64,000 nt of DNA, taken from JBKQVT01 sp963727245 (GTDB lineage Bacteria; Planctomycetota; Planctomycetia; Pirellulales; Thermoguttaceae). The stretch is taken from NCBI GenBank assembly GCA_963727245.1, contig CAVSFO010000016.1, positions 62,001-126,000 of the forward strand, given 5' to 3'. Below, one piece after another: positions 1 through 9,106 of this stretch. The position numbers and the translations under genes were made by a program. The stretch's first letter is position 1; every line of letters starts with the position of its first letter. Under the pieces are notes generated by a model, which did not search any database, was not told where the DNA came from, and saw nothing but the letters and a program-made list of their open reading frames with translations.

Positions 1-629
1 GGTTATGCTGTTCACCGCTGGGAACATCGTCACTGACGCCGTCTGAGGCCGTGCTGGCGCTGTTGAAATTGTAAGCGAGCACGCCGAGCAGGATGTTGAC
101 ACGGTTGGCGGAGGTGCTGAGCGTGCCAGTGCCCGTGGTGTACGTGGCGGCGCCGTTGCCGATAATGGCCCACCCAGGACTGGTGCCGCTCGTCGATCCC
201 GTCACGGTTGTCCCAATGTCCAAGTTTCCGTCATGGTTGGTATCCTGGGAGGTGCCGGTGGTCGCTTGAGCAAGCCCGCTGAACACGGAGTTGGCGGTAA
301 GAGACAGCGACGTGGGCGGCGCTGCCGATGGTTCCGGAGGACTGGAATCCCAACCACGTTTCGTTGAGTCCGTCCTGGGCAGCATTGGTGGTCGTCCCCA
401 AGAAGCCGGCGTAGACGTCAAAATAGATCGTCCCGGAGGTGGCGGTAGTGCTGACCGCGTTGGTCGTAATCGCGTCGGCGCCGCTGGCCGTGAACGTGGA
501 CGAATACGACGTACTTCCCTGCTGGACCGGTTCCAGATAGAACTCCACAATACTGGCGGCCTGAGCCACCGTTGACGTTGCGAGCAAAGCCACTGTTCCG
601 GCCAGAGACCAAAGTATTCGCGATTTCAT
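1..629 (-). CDS. Exported protein, N-terminal part, frameshifted, cut by window edge
   Basis: The protein starts with a clear signal peptide (MKSRILWSLAGTVALLATS, then an AxA-type cleavage region near residue 24) followed by a Ser/Thr/Gly-rich beta-type sequence. The reading frame opened by the ATG at 629 degenerates near 315. An adjacent frame continues with matching composition (NSVFSGLAQATTGTSQDTN and onward) to the window edge without a stop. The shift maps to a GGG run at 313-315 and is resolved by removing one base. The downstream neighbour on the same strand is cut off; the upstream neighbour is a PEP-CTERM protein, so a PEP-CTERM tail outside the window is plausible but unseen. Function unknown. 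Confidence 0.6.
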
Positions 630-690
630 GTCGCCATCCCTTATTGTTGGTTACGAACCGATTGGACTTGGTTAAAGTGAAAGCGACGGC

Positions 691-1545
691 TTAGCTTGCC
701 CGCCGCCGCAGGAACTTCACGGAAAACAGACCGATTAGACCGCCGAGCAGCATGACAATCGAACTCGGCTCGGGCACGGCGGGGGTGACAGCAGAGGCCG
801 GCCCCGCGCCGACATCCCCGGGATAATCGAGGGGCTGGAGCGTTCCGCCCTGGCCATTCATGGCGAGTTGCGTCCAGTTGTAGAGCCAAGTATCGTAGTC
901 GGACGGCTGGCCGGGGATACCATTCACATAAGAGAAGTTACCGAAAAACCAATCACCCTCAGCCATCCCCGGCGAGCCTGGCACATAGTTGTTTGGAGGA
1001 GCGGCGGTACCCAACGTCCAGCCATACAGCCAATCGTCATAATCGCTGGCGTCGACGTAGCCTCGCAAGAGCGTATCGCCCATGTAGGTGTAGCGAAGGA
1101 TGATGCTATTGAGCGGCGTGGTTACGCCGAAGAAGGAAGTATAGATTTGGTCGCCGTAGCCATCGTTGTTAAGCATCATCGCGATGCCCATCAGCCCGCC
1201 GTTGCCGGTGTTGATGAGGGTCGTATCGGCGTTCCCGGCAACGCTACTCGTCACACCACTGGCCCCCACGAACGGATAGCCGCTGGGGGTGTTGTTAAAG
1301 GAATCGTAACAGGCCTGCTCGATGGCGGAAATGCCAGTGTACGGTCCGGTCGCATCAGAGAACGTCACCGCAGCGGGGTCCGTAAAAACGACTGCGTTAT
1401 CCTGGATATCAAGCGTCCCGCCATTGAGGCTAACGGCGCCATTATACAAATAGCAACCGACACTATCAGCCGACGCCGACATCGGCACCAGCGCCAACCC
1501 GCAGATAGCCACTAGAGCGAAAGCCAAAGTGAATTTATTACCCAT
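691..1545 (-). CDS. PEP-CTERM exported protein with dockerin-like segment
   Basis: About 284 residues. It has an N-terminal signal peptide (MGNKFTLAFALVAICG) and a C-terminal PEP-CTERM signal: the motif VPEPSS, a hydrophobic stretch and the basic tail FLRRRAS. PEP-CTERM proteins are exported and processed by an exosortase before release or surface attachment. The segment GYVDASDYDDWLYGW and a second similar one resemble the dockerin-like linkers common in planctomycete exported proteins. I chose the ATG at 1545 over one at 1560 because GGGGGA lies just upstream of it. Function beyond surface or matrix location cannot be told. Confidence 0.75.
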   Translation of the reverse strand: MGNKFTLAFALVAICGLALVPMSASADSVGCYLYNGAVSLNGGTLDIQDNAVVFTDPAAVTFSDATGPYTGISAIEQACYDSFNNTPSGYPFVGASGVTSSVAGNADTTLINTGNGGLMGIAMMLNNDGYGDQIYTSFFGVTTPLNSIILRYTYMGDTLLRGYVDASDYDDWLYGWTLGTAAPPNNYVPGSPGMAEGDWFFGNFSYVNGIPGQPSDYDTWLYNWTQLAMNGQGGTLQPLDYPGDVGAGPASAVTPAVPEPSSIVMLLGGLIGLFSVKFLRRRAS

Positions 1546-2088
1546 TGCCGATTCCCCCAACTCCTTAGTGTCTTGGCGAGCGATTTCTCTCGATGAGGCG
1601 ACTGAAACGCACCAAGTTTGAATGCCCGATACGCCGGTTGCACGCGAGCCGGCCGAAAAGAATAGGGTTAGACCATAACTCTTAAGATACCAATTATTGC
1701 GAATGTGTCAAGCAAATTGCGGGTTGCGAAAACGGAATTTTCGGAAAAACACCACTTCGCCCCCGCCTGCGACATTACTGGCACACTCCGTATAGCCGTC
1801 ATAATCGCGATTCTCCCATGAATCGACAAATTGGTCAAGGATTTGGGGCGGATTTTCAGCAAGCGGCCAGGTCGCGGCAGTTTTCCAACACCTTTGGGTT
1901 ATCCGGTGCCGGTCTAGATGGCCCATAAGTGGGGCGAGACCCGGCAAGCATCCGCTAGCGCCCCTGGAGAGGCCGTGGTGATAGTGTACTTACGTACATA
2001 ACCCTTAGGCTGGCTTGGCCTGTACAGCGGAACACGACAACAGCGCTGGGGTATCGCGACTGGTTGCGCGCCGGGACAGCGTTTTTCC
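1546..2088. other. Intergenic region without recognisable gene
   Basis: About 540 bases, more AT-rich than the surroundings around 1660-1800. A minus-strand frame at 1708-1947 stays open for 79 codons, but I recognise no family in it and it has no convincing start. It presumably holds the promoter of the PEP-CTERM gene. Confidence 0.4.
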
Positions 2089-2670
2089 TCAGTTGACGGT
2101 CGGATCGGGCGGGACGTGCTTGATCCCCAGCAACATGTCCAGCCGCACATGGTCGAGCGAGTGCAGCAATCGCTCCCAGAGGTCGGCGGCGGGGGCGAAG
2201 ATTTCCTCGATGGTGGCCGGCAGGGTGTACCAGGCCTTCTGTTGGATTTCGCGTTCGAGCTGGCCCGGGCCCCAGCCGGCGTGGCCGACGAAGACTTTCA
2301 GCGGCGTGGGCGTTTCGGCTGCCGAGTCCGCGGCCGCGGCGGTTTGGCGGACCAACTGGTCGAGGTGTTGTTTCCGCGCCGCAAAATAGACCCCGGGGAC
2401 GATTTCCAGCTCGGCTTGGGCGGGGATCGTGTGTACGGCCATCACGGGCCCGGAGACGGGGCCGCCCAGACAGACCGGCCGCTGGTTCTCGCAGGGGACC
2501 TGGCTCACTTCCCGCCAAAGCTCGCGGACGGTTTTGCTGGTGGGGCGATTGAGGATCACGCCCAGGGCTCCCTGTTCGTTGTGCTCGATGAGCAGGACGA
2601 CCGAGCGGGCGAAATTCGGGTCCGCCAAGTGCTCGGAAGCCAACAGCAAGTGACCTTGGAGGCAGTCCAT
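2089..2670 (-). CDS. yqgE: YqgE/AlgH family protein (UPF0301)
   Basis: About 193 residues, matching the usual length of the YqgE/AlgH family. Family features visible are the N-terminal GHLLLASEHLADPNFARSV, then ALGVILNRPT, a GGPV segment near residue 70, and the late motif VFVGHAGWGPGQLEREI. The biochemical role of this family is not established. The ATG at 2670 places the conserved GHLLLA block next to the start; an upstream TTG at 2763 would add an unconserved leader. It is divergently oriented to lpxB, with a repeat-filled gap between them. Confidence 0.85.
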   Translation of the reverse strand: MDCLQGHLLLASEHLADPNFARSVVLLIEHNEQGALGVILNRPTSKTVRELWREVSQVPCENQRPVCLGGPVSGPVMAVHTIPAQAELEIVPGVYFAARKQHLDQLVRQTAAAADSAAETPTPLKVFVGHAGWGPGQLEREIQQKAWYTLPATIEEIFAPAADLWERLLHSLDHVRLDMLLGIKHVPPDPTVN

Positions 2671-2779
2671 GGCCTGAAGCGGCGGCGGGCCGCAAGCAAG
2701 TGCGTCGTGGGGGGACTCGAAACGTGGCGCAGGTAATTCTCTCGTTTTCCGGAACTTTAGCAACCGGAAACCGGGCCAC

Positions 2780-2861
2780 GAAAGGGGACAGGTCCATGTT
2801 TTCGGCCCCGGACAGGTACGCCAAACGGCCTTTCTCGCCGAAAAATGGACCAGTCCCCGGC
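2780..2861. repeat. Palindromic repeat, family 1 (diverged copy)
   Basis: Imperfect inverted repeat: GGGGACAGGTCCATG at the left and ATGGACCAGTCCCC at the right. It is a diverged member of the GGGGACAGTCCCC family found at many other places in this window. It lies in the yqgE-lpxB gap. Confidence 0.65.
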
Positions 2862-3001
2862 TAGGTCGTGCATGGTTGCCCGGCAGGGAAGGCAGGACGA
2901 GGAGGACGCGGCGGGATTTTTCTTGATAGCAGTGCTAGCATTCAGAAAAAAATTGGCGTTTTCGTCGACAGCTCGGCAGGGTATCCAGTGCGCGTGGCGC
3001 C

Positions 3002-3092
3002 AGGGGGACAGTCCTATTTTCGCTGGCACGAAAATCGGGACAGTCCCCGAATTCCCACCGCGCATGGCGCCAGGGGGACAGTCCCCGAATTC
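3002..3092. repeat. Palindromic repeat, family 1, plus a repeated single arm
   Basis: A full copy with arms GGGGACAGTCC and GGGACAGTCCCC around ATTTTCGCTGGCACGAAAAT (3002-3048), followed at 3062-3092 by a second GCGCCAGGGGGACAGTCCCC arm. It lies directly upstream of lpxB, in its likely leader. Confidence 0.75.
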
Positions 3093-3131
3093 CGAATTCC
3101 GAATTTGCCGCAAATCTGCGATACTTCGCCG

Positions 3132-4358
3132 ATGGGGAAAACACGGACCATATTCTTTTCTGCCGGTGAGCCCAGCGGCGACCTGCACGGGGCCAACCTG
3201 ATCCGGCAGTTGCGTCGCGGCGGGGCGGACGTGCGGACGGTCGGCTACGGCGGCCCGAACATGGCGGCGGCCGGCTGCCGATTGCACGCCGATCTGACGG
3301 CGTTGGCGGTGATGTGGTTTGCCCGGGCGATTTGGAATCTGCCCACGTTCTGGGGGTTGGTGAGCCGTGCGGACCGCTATTTTCGCCATCACCGCCCGGA
3401 CGCGGTCGTGCTGATCGACTACCCGGGGTTCAACTGGTGGATTGCGCGGCGGGCGAAGGTGCACGGGATTCCCGTCTATTACTATATGCCGCCGCAGATT
3501 TGGGCCTGGGCGCAGTGGCGGGTGAAGAAGATGCGGCGGCTGGCGGACCACGTGCTGTGCAATCTGCCCTTCGAGGAGGCGTGGCTGCGGCGGCACGGCT
3601 GTCATGCGACGCTGGTGGGGCATCCGTTTTTCGATGCAGTGGGGCGGCGGCCGCTGGACGAGCGATTCCTGGCCGACCAGCGGGGAAGGCCGGGACCGCT
3701 GGTGCTGATCCTGCCCGGTTCGCGGACCCAGGAGGTATCGCACAACTTGCCCTGGTTCCTGAAGGCGGCGGCCCGAGTCCGCCAGGCGGTGCCGGCGGCG
3801 CGGTTCGCCGTGGGGGCGTTTCGGGAAGACCAGGCCGAGATGGTGCGGCGGGCCCTGGCCAAGCAGGCGGAAGGGCCAAGGGCCGGCGGAGAGGGCGACG
3901 GCATCCCCGTTGCCTCCTCGGGCTTTCCCTTTGTTCCCGCCGATGTCGATGTATATGTCGGCAAGACGCCGGAGCTGATGCACCTGGCCGATTGCTGCAT
4001 GGCGTGCTCGGGATCGGTGTCGCTGGAACTGCTATACCATGCCACGCCGACGGTCATCCTCTACTGGATCAGCCGATCGGCGTACTTCGTCCAGGGTTTT
4101 TTCCGCAAGGCGAAGTACATCACGCTGGTGAACTTGCTGGCCGGCGAGGACGAGGGGAGGGAGGTTTTTCCCGAGTATCTGACCTGCCAGGACCGCTCGG
4201 CCGAGATTGCCGGGCACGTGATCCGGTGGCTTACGGACGCGGCGGAGCGGCAGGCCCGGGTGGCGGAGCTGGAGCGGCTCAAAGAGAAGGTGGCCCGCAG
4301 CGGGGCCTCGGCGCGGGCGGCTGAATACATATTGAAGGGATTAGGGATGAGGGATTAG
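3132..4358 (+). CDS. lpxB: Lipid-A-disaccharide synthase LpxB
   Basis: About 408 residues. The protein condenses UDP-2,3-diacylglucosamine with lipid X to form the lipid A disaccharide at the inner face of the inner membrane. Family signs are the N-terminal FFSAGEPSGDLHGANLI, GYGGPNM near residue 42, VLIDYPGFNWWIA, YYYMPPQIWAWAQWR, the glycosyltransferase motif ILPGSRTQEV and the late CSGSVSLELL block. The frame is open further upstream, but the ATG at 3132 puts the conserved SAGEPSGDLHGA block close to the N terminus, as in the family. It implies lipid A synthesis and therefore a Gram-negative type outer membrane. It stands alone here, without lpxA, lpxC or lpxD. Confidence 0.93.
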   Translation: MGKTRTIFFSAGEPSGDLHGANLIRQLRRGGADVRTVGYGGPNMAAAGCRLHADLTALAVMWFARAIWNLPTFWGLVSRADRYFRHHRPDAVVLIDYPGFNWWIARRAKVHGIPVYYYMPPQIWAWAQWRVKKMRRLADHVLCNLPFEEAWLRRHGCHATLVGHPFFDAVGRRPLDERFLADQRGRPGPLVLILPGSRTQEVSHNLPWFLKAAARVRQAVPAARFAVGAFREDQAEMVRRALAKQAEGPRAGGEGDGIPVASSGFPFVPADVDVYVGKTPELMHLADCCMACSGSVSLELLYHATPTVILYWISRSAYFVQGFFRKAKYITLVNLLAGEDEGREVFPEYLTCQDRSAEIAGHVIRWLTDAAERQARVAELERLKEKVARSGASARAAEYILKGLGMRD

Positions 4359-4386
4359 GGATTGGAGGCGGGCCGGAAGTCGATGG

Positions 4387-6226
4387 CTACCTTGCCGGGG
4401 GGGCGGGATTTTCGTCGCGAAATGGGGTCTTGTGTTCATCGGGCTTGATGCGGGCGGAAATGGCGTCGGCCAGCGCGCTACGGATGGCACGATCCTTGGG
4501 CTTGAGTTCCGCGGCCCGTTGGTACTGTTGGATGGCTTCGTCCACATTGCCCTTCCGCATCAGGGCCTGGGCGAGGCTCAGATGGGCGGTGGCGGAATCG
4601 GGCTCAAGCTGGACGCCGTCGCGGGCGATCGCGATCGCCTCATCCAGGCCTGCCGCATATCGGCGAGCAAGAAATTCACGAGATTGGTGCTGGCTCCGGC
4701 GGGATCAGGATCGAGCTTCAAGGCAGCGCGGAAATGGGCCGTTGCCTCGTCAAATCGCCGCTGTCGCATCAAGGCCAAGGCGATTTCAAGCTGGGCATCA
4801 TAACGATCCGGGTATTTCTCCAGGATCCGCGAGAAGACGTCGATGCCCGCGTCCAGCTTGCCTTGGCGAGTCAGGACCTTGGCTAGGTTGACTTGAGCCG
4901 CGAGGTACTCGGGGTCGATTCTCATCGCCGTGACGAAGTTCTCCATGGCCTCGTCGAGCTTTCCCTGCCTCGGCCAGCGCCGCGCCGAGGTCGTTATGGG
5001 CGATGGCGTTTCGCGAGGTCCATTCCAGGGTATGGCGCCAGAGGGTTTCGCTGTCGCGCCAGAAGCCGGTTTGCCACCAGGCGCAGGCCATCAGGACGCC
5101 AATCGCACAGGCGGACGCCGCGGCAAGCGGCCACGCGGCCGACCGGCTGGAAGTTCGCCAGGCGAGCCAGCGGCCAGGCCAGCATGATGCTCAGCCCGAT
5201 CTGCGGCAGGTACGTATAACGGTCGGCCATCGGCTGGGAGCCGACTTGCACCAGGCCGATCACCGGCACCAACATGCCCAGGTACCAGAGCCAGCCGACG
5301 ATCAGGTACGGATGCTTGCGGGCAGCCAGCAGGGCCAGGATGGTGACGCCCCCCAGCGTCAACGCGGCGGCGATGGCTTGCCAACCGGGCGGGCCCCCCG
5401 GGGGATAAGGATACTTTGGAGTCAGGCCGACCGGGTAAAAAAACTGCACGGTGTAGGCGACGTAGGAGTAGGGCACGTTACCGAGCCGCCAGGAGAACGG
5501 AAATGTGTCGGCCGCGGCGGCGATGACCGCCCGTTGGGCCAGGATGGTTGCCACGCAAGACGCCGCCGCCAAGGCCAGCAGCGGGAGCTTTTCCAGCACG
5601 CACCGCCGCCAAGCCCCCAGTCTTCCCAGCGGCCAGTAGTCCAGCAGCAACAGCACCAGCGGGACGGTCACCAGCATCGGCTTGGCCATCAGGCCCAGGA
5701 CGTAGGCCAGGACAACCCAGAGGTAGCGGAGGACGCCGGGCCGGCGGGCGTAGTCGGCATAAGCCAGCAGCGTCAGCATGAAGAACACCCCGCTCAGGAC
5801 ATCCTTGCGCTCGGCGATCCAGGCGACCGACTCGACGCGCAGGGGATGGATGGCGAACAGAGCGGCCACCAGGGCACTCGGCCAGAGCGCCGCGGTCATC
5901 CGCCGCAGGGCGAGGAACAGGAGGATGGCGGCGGCCGCATGGAGCAACACGCTGCTCAGGTGATGGCCCCAGGCGGCCTGCTGATAGACGTCCCAGTCGA
6001 GCATGTGCGACAGCCACGTGAGCGGATGCCAGTTGGCGGCGTAGAAATGGCTGAAGGCCCAGACCACGTCTTGCCCGCTCAGGCCGCCGGTGACGTGCGC
6101 GTTGCGATAGACATATTGGTCGTCGTCAAAGTTCACGAAGCCGTACCGGACGGTCCGGCCGAAGACCGCCAGGACGGCGAGGAATAGAAAGCAACTGACC
6201 AAGATGACCGCTTTGGGTGTTTTCAC
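4387..6226 (-). pseudogene. TMTC-like polytopic membrane protein with TPR tail, copy A, frameshifted
   Basis: The N-terminal 370 residues are a multi-spanning membrane domain with TMTC/GT-C signs: an early loop NFDDDQYVYRNAHV with acidic residues, HPLTWLSHMLD, AERKDVLSGVFFMLTLLAY and KPMLVTVPLVLLLLDYWP. The rest is TPR repeats, for example LRLDPEY-like and AIQQYQRA segments. The coding frame changes near 5127, 4962 (one extra A in an AAA run) and about 4665, then runs to a TAG at 4387. It starts at a GTG at 6226. It sits in tandem with a close copy just upstream, so the pair arose by duplication. The shifts may be assembly errors or true decay. The substrate is unknown. Confidence 0.7.
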
Positions 6227-6282
6227 TGGGTTTCCCTTCTCCTCTTAAGCTACGCCCAAGTGGGGCCACGTTCAAGGAAGCC

Positions 6283-8652
6283 TCACCGCCAGCGGTTCGG
6301 GGATTCAGGGGGGCGAGTCGCAGTCAGCCGCCTGCTGGCAGGCCGAAAGTCTAACGCTTCCTTGCCGGGGGGGGCGAGGCTTTCGTCGCGAAAGGGCGTC
6401 TTGTGTTCGTAGAGCTTGATGCGGGCGGAAATCGCGTCGGCCAACGCGCGGTTGGCCTGCTGGATCGCCAGGTCGCGGGCGGCCCGGGCGGTGGCCACGG
6501 CCTCGGCGTATTGCCCGGTCTCGGCATAGGCGGCCGCCAGGGTGTCGAGGAGCGTCGCCTCGCGGCGGGCGGTGCACTTGCGCCGCCCGCTGGGCCAGTT
6601 CCAGGGCCTCGGCGCCGTCGCGGGCATCGGCGGCCGGACTGGTGGCCAGCAGCCGGGCCGCGAGCGTCGAGGATGGGCAGGGCCTCGGGGCGGAGCGGGA
6701 GGGCCTCCCATTGGGCGATCGCCTCGTGGCGTTTACCTTGCAGATAGAGCAGAGCGGCCAGGTTGACATGGGCCTGGAAGAGGGAGGGATCGATCTTCAG
6801 GGCCTTGTGGTAACACTCGATGGCTTCGTCGATCTTTCCCTGCTTGCACGAGAGTGGTGCCGAGGTCGCAGCAGGCTGCGCTGCGCTGCCGCCGGAGATC
6901 GACCAGCAGATTGCGGACGCGGGCGTTAGCCGGGTCGAGGTCCACTACCCGCTGGTACTGCTGGATGGCTTCATCCGTCTCCCCCTTCGGCAGCAACGCC
7001 TGGGCGAGGGCATAATGGGCGGCGGCCGAATCGGGTTGAAGCCGGACGCCTTCGCGCAAGATTACAACGGCCTCATCGAGGCGACCTACGAGAGCACAAG
7101 AGCGTGGCAAGCTCGCTGCCAACTCTCGCGGGATTCGAATCGAGTTCCACCGCCGCGCGAAAGTGCACTTTCGCCTCGTCGAATCGGTGCTGCAACATCA
7201 AAGCCAAGGCGAGGCTGCGTTGGGCATCAGCGTAATCGGGGACCTTCTCCACAATTTTTAAGAGCGTTGGAACGGCTAGGTCCGATCTCCCCTGGAGGGC
7301 CTGAACCTTGGCGGCGTTGACTTGCGCGAGGCGGTATTCGGGGTCGAGTCTCAGCGACGCGCGGAAGTGATCCATGGCGTCGTCGAGTTTCCCCTGCTCG
7401 GCCAGTGCCACGCCCAGGTCGTTCTCGGCCAAGGGGTTTCGCGAAGTCCAGTCCAGGGTATGGCGCCAGAGAGTTTCGCTGTCACGCCAGAAGCCGGTTT
7501 GCCACCAGGCGCACACCATCAGGACGGCAATCGCACAGGCGGACGCCGCGGAAACAACCACGCGGCCCACCGGCCGGAAGCTCGCCAGGCGAGCCAGCGG
7601 CCAAGCCAGCATGATGCTCAGCCCGATCTGCGGCAGGTAGGTGTAGCGATCGGCCATCGGCTGGCAGCCGACTTGCACCAGGCCGATCACGGGCACCAAC
7701 ATGCCCAGATACCAGAGCCAGCCGACGATCAGGTAAGGACGCTTGCGGGCAGCAAGACAGGGCCAGGATCGTGACGCCCGCCAGCGCGATTGCTGCGGCG
7801 ATGACTGCCAGATCGGCAGGCCCCCCGGGGGATAAGGATATTCCGGAGTCAGCCCGACCGGATAGAAAAACTGCACGACGTAGGCGACGTAGGAGTAGGG
7901 CGCGTTACCGAGCCGCCAGGAGAACGGAATAATGTCGGCCGCGGCGGCGATGACCGCCCGTTGGGCCAGGACGGTTGCCACGCAAGAGGCCGCCGCCAAG
8001 GCAAGCAGTGGAAGCTTTTCCATCAAGCACCGCCGCCAAGCCCGCAGTCTTCCCAGCGGCCAGTAGTCCAGCAGCAACAGCACCAGCGGGACGGTCACCA
8101 GCATCGGCTTGGCCATCAGGCCCAGGACGTAGGCCAGGACAACCCAGAGGTAGCGGAGGACGCCGGGGCGGCGGGCGTAGTCGGCATAGGCCAGCAGCGT
8201 CAGCATGAAGAACACCCCGCTCAGGACATCCTTGCGCTCGGCGATCCAGGCGACCGACTCGACGCGCAGGGGATGGATGGCGAACAGAGCGGCCACCAGG
8301 GCGCTGGGCCAGACGCCGCGGTCATCTGCCGCAGGGCGAGGAACAGGAGGATGGCGGCGGCGGCATGGAGCAACACGCTGCTCAGGTGATGGCCCCAGGC
8401 GGCCTGCTGATAGACCTCCCAGTCGAGCATGTGCGACAGCCAGGTGAGCGGATGCCAGTTGGCGGCGTAGAAATGGCTGAAGGCCCAGACCACGTCTTCC
8501 CCGCTCAGGCCGCCAGTGACGTGCGGGTTGCTATAGACATATTGGCCGTCGTCTAGGCTCACAAAGCCGTGCCGAACGGTCCGGCCGAAGACCGCCAGGA
8601 CGGCCACCAAGAGGAAGCAACTGACCAACAGGACCGCTTTGGGCGTTTTCAC
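6283..8652 (-). pseudogene. TMTC-like polytopic membrane protein with TPR tail, copy B, frameshifted
   Basis: Near-identical in the membrane half to the neighbouring copy: KTPKAVLLVSCF at the start, DDGQYVYSNPHVTGG, AERKDVLSGVFF, KPMLVTVPLVLL. It is followed by a longer TPR region ending in ISARIKLYEHKTPFRDE, which copy A also shares. Frames change near 8315, in a compensating pair near 7812 and 7756, near 7090, and several more times between 6850 and 6570, so an intact protein cannot be read. Start is a GTG at 8652 behind GGAGAAGG. The C-terminal half is more damaged than in copy A. Known TMTC proteins are membrane O-mannosyltransferases of eukaryotes; a glycosyltransferase role here is only an inference. 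Confidence 0.68.
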
Positions 8653-9106
8653 GGCGTTTCCCTTCTCCTCTAAGCTACGCCCAACTGGGGCAACGTTCAA
8701 GGAAGCCTCGCCGCAGGCGGTTCGGGCTTCGGCGGGCAAGCCGTGGGGGTTGCCGCTGCCGGCAGCGGTTCGGGGCTAACGATTGGGAAGAAGAGACTCT
8801 GAGAGGGGGCGCATGTCGCTCAATAAGGTTATTTCGCAACTCCCTAAAAGGTGGGAATCTGAGGGCAAGTTTTTTGCAGATTCCCCTGGCTTCGATTATA
8901 ATGACAGTTGCAACTGTTGTTTTTCGCCGCGGCTGGGAAGGGGCGGAAAGATCGGCACTCTTTTCGGGCGACCGGTGAGTTCAACGTTGCCCTGACGCTT
9001 CGGGGGCGTAGTTTCTTCGGGCTCGCGCGGTCCACTTTTCTTGGGCGGGCCACCGATTACGCCAGAGACTCGTCGCTGCGCGATTGCGGTGTCGCAGAGG
9101 GTGGCC
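8653..9106. other. Divergent intergenic region
   Basis: About 450 bases between the divergent TMTC-like gene and the papain fusion gene. No gene is recognised. It holds a promoter candidate with a 14-base palindrome (separate entry). Confidence 0.5.
8874..8902 (+). promoter_or_regulatory. Promoter candidate for the papain-fusion gene
   Basis: A perfect -10 TATAAT at 8897-8902 with TTGCAG at 8874-8879, 17 bases apart. A perfect palindrome ACAGTTGCAACTGT follows at 8904-8917, over the expected start site, and could be an operator. The -35 match is weak (3 of 6). Confidence 0.45.

Noticed and set aside
1708..1947. Minus-strand frame of 79 codons as a gene
   Set aside because: No start signal, no family resemblance and AT-rich composition unlike neighbouring genes.
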